Source: an uncultured Alistipes sp. (GTDB lineage: Bacteria > Bacteroidota > Bacteroidia > Bacteroidales > Rikenellaceae). From it: 64,000 bases of DNA. The notes beneath the pieces are model-generated. The model ran no database searches. It had not been told where the DNA came from and was given only the letters and a program-made list of their open reading frames with translations. A program made the position numbers and the translations under genes. Positions 1-8,588 of the stretch are shown here, piece after piece. The stretch's first letter is position 1. Every line of letters begins with the position of its first letter. The DNA lies in contig UQKD01000015.1 of assembly GCA_900541585.1 (NCBI GenBank), positions 23,114 through 87,113 on the forward strand. The letters are read 5' to 3'.

Positions 1-1
1 C

Positions 2-1393
2 ATCATGAAACGGAACGTCGACCGGCTGCTCGAACTCATCCGCCAGCTGCTCGATTTCCGGAAGGTGGACAACGAGGGGTTCCGGTTGAGCCGCCGCGAA
101 ATCGACGTCAGCCTGCTGGTCGAGGAGACCGTCGCACGATTCCGCAACTCGACCGAAAAGATCGCCATCCGCACGGACTGCCCCGATGCGCACGTCCTGT
201 TCTATGCCGACGGCGAGGCCTTCACCAAGATCTTGAGCAACCTGCTCGCCAACGCCCTGAAATACGCCCGTTCGACGGTCGAGGTCGTCCTCCGCATCCT
301 GGACGACGACCGGGGACGGACGCTCCGGCTCTCGGTCCGGGACGACGGGGACGGCATCCCGCCCCGTATCCGGGAAAAGGTGTTCGACCTCTTCTACCAG
401 AAGAACCCCGATTCGGGCAAGGGCTTCGGAATCGGTTTGAGCCTGGTGAAACTCCTCGTCGAGAAGCACAACGGCCGGGTGTACGTCGACCGGCACACCG
501 TCGAGGGCTGCGAACTTACGGTGGAGATCCCGGATTCCGGGGAATCGGCAAGGGGGGGGGAGATTCGCGCCTCCGAACCGGCCGAAGAGACGGCCGACAA
601 CCCGGAAGACCGGCAGCCGGAAGCGAAGCCCTTCCGCATCATGATCGTGGAGGACACCCCGGACCTGCGGGAGTTCCTGGTCAAGAATTTCGAGGACACC
701 TACGGCGTCCTTTCGGCGAAAAACGGCGCCGAGGCCCTTGCCATCCTCGAAAAACAGGCGTGCGACCTGATCATCAGCGACGCCCTGATGCCCGAAATGG
801 ACGGTTTCGACCTGCTGATGAAGGTCCGCAACGACGAAATGCTGTGCCACATTCCGTTCATCCTGCTCTCGGTGGTCGACTCCGTGGACTCGAAGATCCG
901 GGGGCTGGAATACGGGGCCGACGTCTACATCGAAAAACCCTTCTCGCTGGGCTACGTCAAGGCGACGGTGGAGAGCCTGCTCGAAAACCGGAAACGAGCT
1001 TTCCGCCACTTCGCGTCACGGCCCGGATTCCAGTACGAGAAGGATGACATGGGCCGCAACGACCGGCAGTGGCTGGACAAGCTGACGGGCATCGTCCGCG
1101 AGAACCTCACCTGCGAGACGCTCTCCGTGGACCTGCTCGTCGAGAAGATGGCCTTGAGCCGCTCCAGCCTGCAACGGAAGCTGAAAGGGCTGACGGGCGT
1201 CTCGCCCAACGAATACATCCAGCTGGTGCGGCTGAAAACGGCCGCGCAGCTGCTCCGCAGCGGCGAATACCGGATCAGCGAGGTCTGCTACCTGACCGGC
1301 TTCAGCAGCATGTCGTGGTTCGCCAAGTGCTTCACGAAGCAGTTCGGCATGCGCCCGAAGGATTTCATCCGGCAGAACCAGGACGGAAAATAA
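2..1393 (+). CDS. Hybrid two-component sensor/regulator (HTCS), 5' end outside the window
   Basis: Single-chain histidine kinase and response regulator of the kind that controls glycan-utilisation loci in Bacteroidota. The frame is open from the window edge, so the periplasmic sensor and the phospho-accepting His are missing. In order (numbering from the ATG at 5): second HisKA helix (residues 1-30), HATPase with N box LSNLLANALKYA (about 78-89), G1 box DDGDGIP and G2 box GKGFGIGLSL (about 138-148), a linker, a receiver domain (about 212-325) with acidic residues VED, phospho-acceptor Asp in ISDALMPEMDG and conserved Lys in EKPFS, then an AraC-type DNA-binding domain (about 355-458). Position beside sulfatases makes it their likely activator. 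The linker between kinase and receiver is coded by a G9 run (552-560) that is in frame as written. A one-base slip would cut off receiver and DNA-binding domains. Confidence 0.95.
   Translation: MMKRNVDRLLELIRQLLDFRKVDNEGFRLSRREIDVSLLVEETVARFRNSTEKIAIRTDCPDAHVLFYADGEAFTKILSNLLANALKYARSTVEVVLRILDDDRGRTLRLSVRDDGDGIPPRIREKVFDLFYQKNPDSGKGFGIGLSLVKLLVEKHNGRVYVDRHTVEGCELTVEIPDSGESARGGEIRASEPAEETADNPEDRQPEAKPFRIMIVEDTPDLREFLVKNFEDTYGVLSAKNGAEALAILEKQACDLIISDALMPEMDGFDLLMKVRNDEMLCHIPFILLSVVDSVDSKIRGLEYGADVYIEKPFSLGYVKATVESLLENRKRAFRHFASRPGFQYEKDDMGRNDRQWLDKLTGIVRENLTCETLSVDLLVEKMALSRSSLQRKLKGLTGVSPNEYIQLVRLKTAAQLLRSGEYRISEVCYLTGFSSMSWFAKCFTKQFGMRPKDFIRQNQDGK
552..560 (+). repeat. G9 homopolymer in the HTCS linker
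   Basis: Nine G within the codons for A-R-G-G-E between the kinase and receiver domains. The reading frame is intact with nine. Eight or ten would separate the kinase from the DNA-binding half. Confidence 0.9.
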
Positions 1394-1427
1394 CCCCGCA
1401 CCAGGAATATGGGATGCATGTCGACTG

Positions 1428-1476
1428 TTTTTGAACAAAAAGTGCTCCTGACCGCCCGCTCCTTTCACTACCTTTG
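1428..1476 (+). promoter_or_regulatory. Palindromic operator plus -7 box of the first sulfatase operon
   Basis: Perfect palindrome TTTTTGAACAAAAA (1428-1441), then 27 nt, then the -7 box TACCTTTG (1469-1476). There is no TTTG at the -33 position (1445-1448), which suggests an activator-dependent promoter. The same palindrome core and spacing occur before two other sulfatase genes (8275-8323 and 8446-8493). Confidence 0.75.
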
Positions 1477-1537
1477 TTTCGCAGTCCGCTCCCCAAGAAA
1501 CGGACCGCGAAGCAGGAAACCAACGAGCACCTAAATA

Positions 1538-2911
1538 ATGAAACCCAAGAACCTTCTGCTGCTCGCGGCAGGCGCGACGGCCGCCCACGGGACGGCATCC
1601 GCTTCGGCCGGAGCCACCAAGTCCAAACCCAACATCCTGTTCATCCTGGTCGACGACCTGGGCTGGGGCGACCTCTCCTGCCAGTATGCCGCGGACCTCC
1701 GGACGCCGAACATCGACGCGATCTTCGAAACGGGCGTACGGTGTGACAACTTCTATGCGAACTCCAACGTCTCCTCCCCTTCGCGCGCAGCCCTGATGAC
1801 GGGACGCTTCCCCGCCATGGTGGGTGTGCCGGGCGTGATCCGGACACAGCCCCGGCAAAGCTGGGGCTACCTTTCGCCGTCGGCCGTGACCATGCCGCAG
1901 ATGCTCAAGCGCGCCGGCTACCAAACCGCCCTCGTCGGCAAATGGCATCTGGGACTCGAAAGCCCCAACCTGCCCAACGAGCGGGGATTCGACCATTTCC
2001 AGGGCTTCCTGGGCGACATGATGGACGACTACAACACCCACCGGCGCGAAGGGCACAACTACATGTTCCTGAACGACCGGGAGATCGACCCCGAAGGGCA
2101 TGCGACGGACCTCTTCGCGACGTGGGGCGCGGAATACATCACCCGGCAGGCCGCCAACGACGCCCCGTTCTTCCTCTACCTGGCTTTCAACGCCCCGCAC
2201 ACTCCGCTGCAACCGCCCGCGGAATGGCTCGAACGGGTTACCGAACGGGACCCCTCGCTGCCGGAGAAACGCGCCAAGCTCGTCGCCCTGATCGAACACA
2301 TGGACTACAACGTGGGGCGCGTGATGGAGGCGCTGCGCAAGAGTGGACAGTTTGAAAACACACTCGTCGTATTCGCCTCGGACAACGGCGGGGACCGCGG
2401 CGCAATGGCCAACAACGGCCCGGCGCGCGGCGCCAAGGGCGACATGTTCGAAGGCGGGCTCCGGGTTCCGTGCGCCGTCCGGCTGCCGGGCGTCTGCGAA
2501 GGCGGCCGCCGGAACGACGATTTCATCATGCTGATGGACTTCCTCCCCACGTTCTGCGACATGCTGAACATACCCGTCGGCCACCCAATCGACGGCATCT
2601 CCGTCCTCGCCTCGCTCAAAGGCGAAGAGCAGGACACCGCGGACCGCTACATATTCTGGCTCCGCAACGAGGGCGGGCCGAACTTCTGCGGAAAAACCCA
2701 GAGCGCAGCCCGATACCGGAATCACAAGTTCCTGCAGAACATGCCCTTCGAGCAGGCCCAGCTGTTCGATCTCGTCAGCGACTCGCTCGAAGCCAGCCCG
2801 CTCGAACTGAAAGGGCCTGCCTACCGCGACCTGCACCGCGCCCTGACCGACCATTACCGCAAATGGGGAGCCGTTCCCTGCCAGCCGCCCGTGCAAACCG
2901 ACAAACGCTAA
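1538..2911 (+). CDS. Secreted sulfatase (S1 family, serine type)
   Basis: Arylsulfatase-fold enzyme of 457 residues that removes sulfate esters from a glycan. An N-terminal Ala-rich signal sequence (1-25) precedes the first metal-binding strand NILFILVDDLGWGD (about 32-45). The formylglycine motif is S79-S-P-S-R83, with Ser instead of Cys, so activation needs the radical SAM maturase (anSME), which is not in this window. GKWHLG and the metal-site segment SDNGGDRG are both visible. Start chosen at the ATG that gives a signal peptide, 62 nt after the -7 box. It begins a co-directional run with the GH2 enzyme (16 nt gap) and the next sulfatase (28 nt gap). The exact sulfate position it attacks cannot be told from the sequence. 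Confidence 0.93.
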   Translation: MKPKNLLLLAAGATAAHGTASASAGATKSKPNILFILVDDLGWGDLSCQYAADLRTPNIDAIFETGVRCDNFYANSNVSSPSRAALMTGRFPAMVGVPGVIRTQPRQSWGYLSPSAVTMPQMLKRAGYQTALVGKWHLGLESPNLPNERGFDHFQGFLGDMMDDYNTHRREGHNYMFLNDREIDPEGHATDLFATWGAEYITRQAANDAPFFLYLAFNAPHTPLQPPAEWLERVTERDPSLPEKRAKLVALIEHMDYNVGRVMEALRKSGQFENTLVVFASDNGGDRGAMANNGPARGAKGDMFEGGLRVPCAVRLPGVCEGGRRNDDFIMLMDFLPTFCDMLNIPVGHPIDGISVLASLKGEEQDTADRYIFWLRNEGGPNFCGKTQSAARYRNHKFLQNMPFEQAQLFDLVSDSLEASPLELKGPAYRDLHRALTDHYRKWGAVPCQPPVQTDKR

Positions 2912-2927
2912 AACAAGACCGATAAAA

Positions 2928-5204
2928 ATGAGAATCAGACTGTCAGCCCTTACCCTGCTTTCCGCGCTCTGCGTCGCCTGGTGTGCCCGGGCGGAGAAAC
3001 CGATGACGATGGAGACGCCCTTCACCCGATCCGTCAGCCGCGAACTGCCCCTGCCGGAGTATCCCCGCCCGCAATTCGAACGGGAAAGCTGGGTCAACCT
3101 CAACGGAAAATGGAACTACACGGTCGAAAGCTGCGATTTCGAGGCCGTGCAGGGCCTCACCGAGGCCGAAAGCTGGACGACACGCCCCATTCCGACCGCC
3201 TGGACGGGAGAGATTCTGGTCCCCTTCTCGATCGACGCGCCTCTTTCGGGCGTGGGACACATCCTCCGCCCGCAGGAGGTGCTGTGGTACGAACGCCGGT
3301 TCGACGTGCCGCGCGACTGGAAGGACAAACGCGTCGTGCTGCATTTCCAGGCCTCGGACTGGGAGACGAGCGTCTACGTGAACGGCAGGCGCATCGGGCA
3401 GCACCGCGGAGGCTACGACCCGTTCTCGTTCGACATCACGGACTACGTCCGCAAATCGGGCAACGTGCTCAACGTGTGCGTCTGGGACGCCACCGAACAG
3501 CAGGCGCAGGCCATCGGCAAGCAGATCATGCCCGAGCACAGGCAGGGTTTCCGCTACCAGCCCACGGGCGGCATCTGGCAGACCGTATGGCTCGAAGGCG
3601 TTCCCCGGAAAGCCATCGAGCGGGTCAAGATCACCCCGCAGTACGACGACGCGGCGGTGAAGGTGGAGTTCGCCAAACCCGCCGGACAACATGTATCCGT
3701 CGAGATCCTGGACAACGGCCGTGTCGTGGCCAGGGCCGAAACGACGGACGACACCGCCGTCATCCCGCTGCCCGGATTCAAACCCTGGTCGCCCGACAGC
3801 CCCCACCTGTACGACCTCGAAATGAGGCTGACCGAGGGCGGCAGAACGCTGGACAAGGTGAAGAGTTACTTCGGCATGCGGAAGATCGAGGTCCGGCCCG
3901 ACGCCGCCGGGCAGCCGCTGGTCTACCTCAACGGCCGGGAGATTTTCCAGTACGGACCCCTCGACCAGGGCTACTGGCCCGACGGCGTGCTCACCCCTCC
4001 GGGCGACGAGGCGGCCGCATTCGACCTCGAATACCTCAAGCAGATCGGCGCCAACATGATCCGGGTGCACATCAAGACGCATCCCGACCGCTGGTACTAC
4101 CATGCCGACCGTCTCGGAATCCTCGTCTGGCAGGACATGATCTGCATGCCCAAATACGGACAGACCGTGACCGAAGCGGCCTCCGGGCAGTGGGCCGCGG
4201 AGTTCAAAAACATGGTCGACTGGCTCTACAACCACCCCTCGGTCGTACTGTGGGTGGTGTTCAACGAAGCCTGGGGCCAGCACGACACCGAGAAGCACAC
4301 CCAGTGGATCGCGTCCTACGATCCCTCGCGCATCGTGACCTGCGCCAGCGGGTGGTTCGACGCACCCGCCGGCAACACCGTGGACATGCACGACTACACG
4401 TTCTATCCCCGCGCCGTGCCCGACTGGAAACTCGGCCGTACGAGGGCCGCCGTCCTGGGCGAGGCCGGCGGCGTGAACCTCGCCGTCCCCGGACACACGT
4501 GGTACTCCGAGACCAACCCTCCCCGGCAGAAAAGCCACGACACCTTCACGCCTAAATCCGATTTCAGTTTCACGACCGAAGCCGGACGCCACACGTACGC
4601 CACATCCGGGGAGTTCGAGGAGGCCTACGGCAAGTACATGCGCACGCTGCGCTGGCTGCGCGCGATCGGAGCCTGCACCGGAGTCGTCTACACCCAGATC
4701 ACCGACGTCGAACACGAACTCAACGGCTGGATGACCTACGACCGGAAGGTATCGAAGATTCCAGCCGAAAAGATGCGCGCGATGAACACCCCGCTTTACG
4801 AAAAGCTGGCGGTCGAAACCCTCCTCGACTGGGGCGGGCAATGGACGGCGGGCGACGGAACGCTCCTGACGCTGCCCGCGGGCGCGGAGAATCCGTTCGT
4901 CGGGGTCGCCGCCCGGAGAGAACTCCCCGTGACCGTGAGCAACACCTTCACGGTGGACGACCCTTCCAGGAGCCACTGCATCGGCGTATTCGGCATGAGC
5001 GACTACGAAATCCGCATCAACGGCCGACTGTTCCGGCGGACCAAGGTCGGCGGACAGAACTACGAGCCTTCGTACGGAGTCTTCGAAATCTATCCCGACG
5101 AGGCCGGTATCCTCAAAAAGGGCCTCAACGAAATCACCGTCAAAGTTCTCCCCGTGAAAGGCGTCAAGCCGCTGTTCGACTTCGCCGTCTTCTGCGAAGA
5201 ATAA
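2928..5204 (+). CDS. Glycoside hydrolase family 2 enzyme (beta-galactosidase/glucuronidase-like)
   Basis: Secreted GH2 enzyme of 758 residues. A signal peptide (about 1-22, ending in A-R-A) is followed by the sugar-binding jelly roll (about 45-205, with ASDWETSVYVNGRRIGQHRGGY), an immunoglobulin-like domain (about 210-320) and a TIM barrel (about 330-590). The acid/base Glu is E447 in VVFNEAW and the nucleophile is probably E512 in LGEAGG. The C-terminal part (from about 640) looks like a further beta-sandwich domain. It lies between two sulfatases in one operon, so it probably cleaves a terminal sugar exposed by desulfation. GH2 activities are diverse (beta-galactosidase, beta-glucuronidase, beta-mannosidase) and the substrate is not resolved. 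Confidence 0.93.
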   Translation: MRIRLSALTLLSALCVAWCARAEKPMTMETPFTRSVSRELPLPEYPRPQFERESWVNLNGKWNYTVESCDFEAVQGLTEAESWTTRPIPTAWTGEILVPFSIDAPLSGVGHILRPQEVLWYERRFDVPRDWKDKRVVLHFQASDWETSVYVNGRRIGQHRGGYDPFSFDITDYVRKSGNVLNVCVWDATEQQAQAIGKQIMPEHRQGFRYQPTGGIWQTVWLEGVPRKAIERVKITPQYDDAAVKVEFAKPAGQHVSVEILDNGRVVARAETTDDTAVIPLPGFKPWSPDSPHLYDLEMRLTEGGRTLDKVKSYFGMRKIEVRPDAAGQPLVYLNGREIFQYGPLDQGYWPDGVLTPPGDEAAAFDLEYLKQIGANMIRVHIKTHPDRWYYHADRLGILVWQDMICMPKYGQTVTEAASGQWAAEFKNMVDWLYNHPSVVLWVVFNEAWGQHDTEKHTQWIASYDPSRIVTCASGWFDAPAGNTVDMHDYTFYPRAVPDWKLGRTRAAVLGEAGGVNLAVPGHTWYSETNPPRQKSHDTFTPKSDFSFTTEAGRHTYATSGEFEEAYGKYMRTLRWLRAIGACTGVVYTQITDVEHELNGWMTYDRKVSKIPAEKMRAMNTPLYEKLAVETLLDWGGQWTAGDGTLLTLPAGAENPFVGVAARRELPVTVSNTFTVDDPSRSHCIGVFGMSDYEIRINGRLFRRTKVGGQNYEPSYGVFEIYPDEAGILKKGLNEITVKVLPVKGVKPLFDFAVFCEE

Positions 5205-5232
5205 CGATTCCTAAAACGTAAAACCACCCGCC

Positions 5233-6768
5233 ATGAACAAAATCCAGACGGTCCTGTCCCTGCCGCTCACCCTGCTCTGCGCGCACCACGCCGCAGGGCA
5301 GGAGCAGCGCCCCAACATCGTCTACATCATGTCCGACGACCATTCGGCGCAGGCGGTCAGCGCCTACGGAGGCATCCTCTCGAAGGTCATGTCCACGCCC
5401 AACATCGACCGCATCGGCCGCGAGGGAATCCGCATGGACCGCTGCTGCGTGACCAACTCGATCAGCGCCCCCAGCCGCGGCTGCATCCTGACGGGGCAAT
5501 ACAGCCAGCTGAACGGCATCTACACGCTCAACGACGGACTTTTGCCCGAGCAGGACAACTTCGCCAAGGAGTTGCAGCGCAGCGGCTACCAGACGGCCGT
5601 CGTCGGCAAATGGCATCTCAAGAACGAACCGGCCGGATTCGACTATTACAACGTCATGCCCGACCAGGGGCGCTACTTCAACCCGCGGCTGATCTCGGCC
5701 GAAGACCGCAGGGGGCAGACCTGCCCCTTCGACCGCACGAAGGCCACGGTCTACGAGGGCCACTCGACCGACGTGATCACCGATCAGGTGCTCGGCTGGC
5801 TCGACCGCCGCGACCCCGGAAAGCCCTTCATGGTCATGTGCCACTACAAGGCGCCGCACCGTTCGTGGGAATACGCGCCCCGGTTCGAAACGCTTTACGA
5901 CGATATCCGGCTCCCCGAACCGGAGAACCTGCTCGACACGTACGAAGGCAAGGCGGAATACGCCCGGATCCAGACCATGAGCCTGGAGAACATGAACGAG
6001 CGCGATCTGAAGTGCAAACTGCCCGAAAACCTCACGCGCGACGAATTCCGTCATCGGGCCTACCAGCTCTACATGAAGCAGTACCTGCGCTGCATCGCGG
6101 GCATCGACGAGAACGTGGGCCGCATCCTCGACTACCTCGACGCGAACGGGCTTGCGGAGAACACCATCGTCGTCTACACCTCCGACCAGGGCTTCTTCCT
6201 CGGCGAGCACGGCTGGTTCGACAAGCGCTACATGCTCGAAGAGAGCCTCCGCATGCCGCTTCTGGTCCGTTATCCGAAAGAGATCAAGGCCGGAACGTCC
6301 AACGGAAGCATCGTCATCAACGCCGACTTCGCGCCCACGCTGCTCGACTTTGCCGGCATCGAACGCCCCGAGTACATGCAGGGCGAGAGTTTCCGCCCGA
6401 TCCTCCGCAGCGGCAAGGCCCCCGGGAACTGGCGCGACGCGATGTACTACCGGTATTGGATGAACGGGGATGTGCACCACCACACGGTCGCCAACTACGG
6501 CATCCGCACCGAACGCTACGTGCTGACGTTCTACTACGGCAGGGCGCTGGGCATGACAGGGACCGAAGAGCTGGACTACACGCCCGACTGGGAGCTTTAC
6601 GACCTGAAGAAAGACCCTGCGCAGATGCACAACATCTACCACGAAAAGGGCAATGAGCGCCTGATCCGCAAACTCAAGACGAAACTGCTGGAACTGAAAC
6701 GGCAGTACGGGGACACCGACGAAAAATACCCCGAAATGCAGGCGCTCGAAGCAAAATATTTCTGGTAA
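5233..6768 (+). CDS. Secreted sulfatase, N-acetylglucosamine-6-sulfatase-like
   Basis: Sulfatase of 511 residues with a signal peptide (about 1-22), metal-binding strand NIVYIMSDDHSAQA (about 28-41) and serine-type activation motif S78-A-P-S-R82. GKWHLK and the segment SDQGFFLGEHGWFDKRYM are visible. The latter resembles the glucosamine-6-sulfatase branch (including the human lysosomal enzyme), so 6-O-desulfation of GlcNAc in mucin or glycosaminoglycan is the best guess. Third gene of the operon starting at 1538. It ends before a 12-bp-stem hairpin shared with the convergent sulfatase gene. Confidence 0.92.
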   Translation: MNKIQTVLSLPLTLLCAHHAAGQEQRPNIVYIMSDDHSAQAVSAYGGILSKVMSTPNIDRIGREGIRMDRCCVTNSISAPSRGCILTGQYSQLNGIYTLNDGLLPEQDNFAKELQRSGYQTAVVGKWHLKNEPAGFDYYNVMPDQGRYFNPRLISAEDRRGQTCPFDRTKATVYEGHSTDVITDQVLGWLDRRDPGKPFMVMCHYKAPHRSWEYAPRFETLYDDIRLPEPENLLDTYEGKAEYARIQTMSLENMNERDLKCKLPENLTRDEFRHRAYQLYMKQYLRCIAGIDENVGRILDYLDANGLAENTIVVYTSDQGFFLGEHGWFDKRYMLEESLRMPLLVRYPKEIKAGTSNGSIVINADFAPTLLDFAGIERPEYMQGESFRPILRSGKAPGNWRDAMYYRYWMNGDVHHHTVANYGIRTERYVLTFYYGRALGMTGTEELDYTPDWELYDLKKDPAQMHNIYHEKGNERLIRKLKTKLLELKRQYGDTDEKYPEMQALEAKYFW

Positions 6769-6789
6769 CGAAGGCAGCCATACACAATG

Positions 6790-6819
6790 ACGCGGGCGAG
6801 GCATACACCTCGCCCGCGT
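6790..6819. terminator. Hairpin between convergent sulfatase genes
   Basis: Perfect 12-bp inverted repeat ACGCGGGCGAGG / CCTCGCCCGCGT with a 6-nt loop. It has no clear T run on either side. It probably limits read-through in both directions. Confidence 0.65.
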
Positions 6820-6847
6820 CTGTCGTTTACTGCGGAGAGTCCGGTTT

Positions 6848-8251
6848 TCAGGGTTTGGTCACGCGCCACTCCGCGGGGGCCTTGAAGCCCTCCTTACCCT
6901 GCCCGTAGGGCAGCTCGGGATGCGCGGGACGGATCGTGTCGTAGCGGATGATGTACCGGCGCAGGCGCTCGGCTTCGGCAGCATGCTCTTCGATCCGGTT
7001 CTGCGCCTCATAGGGGTCTTCGGGATAGCAGACCAGGTAATCGCCCTTGAGCTGCATCGCACGGTTGCCCCCTTTGAGAATCAGCTTATAGTCGCCGCTG
7101 ACCGCCGCGCCGCAGCCGAGGTAGAGGTCGCGCGGGAACGATGCGGTTTTGCCCGTAAGCACCGGAAGCAGGTTCACACCGTCGTAGGGACGCGGAGGCT
7201 CCCCGGCGCCGACCAGCGCGGCGATCGTGGGGGCCATGTCGACGAACGCCGCGAGTTGTTCCGAGCGTACGCCCGCCGCGAAGCGCCCTTTCCAGCAGAG
7301 GACGGCCGGAACGCGTACGCCGCCGTCCCATTCCCGGCCCTTATGGCCGCGCAGCGGCGCGCAGCTCGACCCGCCGGGCAGGTTCGGAATGCCGCCGTTG
7401 TCGCTCATGAAGAGCACCAGCGTATTTTCCAGCTGGCCGCTCTTCTCCAGTTTTTCGAGAATGCGGCCCACGCCCTTGTCCATGCGGGTCACCATGGCAC
7501 GGTAGGTATAGGCATCCTTCTCGCGGGGAGTCAGCGCGGCGAATTTCTCCGGGGAGATATGCTCGGCGATCTCGTCTTCGGGGGCCTGGAAAGGCGTATG
7601 GGGCGCATTGAACGCCACGTAAAGGAAGAACGGCCCTTCGGGGGCGTACTCCCCGATGCAGCGCACGGCCTCGTCGGCGATCAGGTCGGTCGAATAGCCC
7701 TCGTCGCGGCACGACTCCCAGTCGTTGTGCCAGTCCAGTTCGCCCTCGCGTTCGTGGGTGAAGTAGTCGAGCGCGCCGTTCAGGCAGCCGTAGAAATGGG
7801 TGAATCCGCGGTTAAGCGGATAATACGCCCGGCGTCCGTGGCCCAGATGCCACTTGCCGACGATCGCACGGTGGGCGTAACCGTTGGCGGCGAGCATGTC
7901 GGCCAGCGTCTGCTCCTCGGGATCGAGTCCGTAGTCGCGCCAGGGCGGAATCACGGTTTTCCGGATGCCGAAACGGCTGGGATAGCGCCCGGTCATCAGT
8001 CCCGCACGGGTCGGCGAACTGACCGGGGCGGTGTAGAAACGGTTCATCTCGATGCCCCTGGCGGCCAGCGCATCGATGTTGGGCGTGGGGATGACGCTTC
8101 CGTGATAGCTCACGTCGCCCCAGCCCAGGTCGTCGGCCACGATGAACAGGATATTGGGACGTTCGCCGTTTCCGGCGGCAACGGCCGGAAGCGCGGTGGC
8201 AAGACAGGCGCCTGTTCCGAGCAGGCTTCCGCGAAGTAGGTTCCGATTCAT
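6848..8251 (-). CDS. Secreted sulfatase (S1 family, serine type)
   Basis: Sulfatase of 467 residues from the chosen start. The ATG at 8251 gives the signal sequence MNRNLLRGSLLGTGACLA. A further ATG at 8287 would add 12 polar residues, so it is less likely. Metal-binding strand NILFIVADDLGWGD (about 33-46), activation motif S78-S-P-T-R82 (serine type), GKWHLGHG and MSDNGGIPN are present. It is transcribed alone from its own promoter at 8275-8323, which carries the same palindrome as the two other sulfatase promoters. The specificity is not resolved. Confidence 0.92.
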   Translation of the reverse strand: MNRNLLRGSLLGTGACLATALPAVAAGNGERPNILFIVADDLGWGDVSYHGSVIPTPNIDALAARGIEMNRFYTAPVSSPTRAGLMTGRYPSRFGIRKTVIPPWRDYGLDPEEQTLADMLAANGYAHRAIVGKWHLGHGRRAYYPLNRGFTHFYGCLNGALDYFTHEREGELDWHNDWESCRDEGYSTDLIADEAVRCIGEYAPEGPFFLYVAFNAPHTPFQAPEDEIAEHISPEKFAALTPREKDAYTYRAMVTRMDKGVGRILEKLEKSGQLENTLVLFMSDNGGIPNLPGGSSCAPLRGHKGREWDGGVRVPAVLCWKGRFAAGVRSEQLAAFVDMAPTIAALVGAGEPPRPYDGVNLLPVLTGKTASFPRDLYLGCGAAVSGDYKLILKGGNRAMQLKGDYLVCYPEDPYEAQNRIEEHAAEAERLRRYIIRYDTIRPAHPELPYGQGKEGFKAPAEWRVTKP

Positions 8252-8274
8252 TTCGATTTTTGGATTTAGTTGTT

Positions 8275-8324
8275 GCAAGGTATTCATTTTCGCGGGGAAA
8301 CGACGTCGTTTTTTGTTCAAAAAA
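8275..8324 (-). promoter_or_regulatory. Palindromic operator plus -7 box, leftward sulfatase promoter
   Basis: On the minus strand TTTTTTGAACAAAAAA (8324-8309) is followed after 26 nt by TACCTTGC (8282-8275). The palindrome centre is 34.5 bp from the T of the -7 box, the same as at 1428-1476. No TTTG is present at -33. Confidence 0.72.
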
Positions 8325-8445
8325 TGTCGCGATTTCGGCAAACCGCCCCTCGTCCCCCTCGAATCCGCTCCGAACCGGAACCCGACCGCGGCCGCAAAGC
8401 CCCGGGTTCCGGTCTCCGGCAGCATTTTGAACATTCCGTGGCCTG

Positions 8446-8493
8446 TTTTGGCCAAATTTTTAGTCCCCGGCTCCTATATAATGGTTATCTTGC
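8446..8493 (+). promoter_or_regulatory. Palindromic operator plus -7 box, rightward sulfatase promoter
   Basis: The palindrome TTTGGCCAAA (8447-8456), extended to TTTTGGCCAAA, is centred 34.5 bp before the -7 box TATCTTGC (8486-8493). No TTTG is present at -33. A partial copy of the other operator, TTTTGAACA, lies upstream at 8425-8433 and could be a second site. Confidence 0.65.
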
Positions 8494-8588
8494 GATCGGA
8501 ACAGGACCGGAATCCGGACGGCCGCGCCTCGGTGCGGGACCGCCCCCGGCCGACGAGAACCACACGCAAACTCACAAAACTTCAAGAC

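Noticed and set aside
1016..3103. 695-residue open frame opposite the HTCS and sulfatase
   Set aside because: Shadow frame spanning two real genes and their intergenic promoter.
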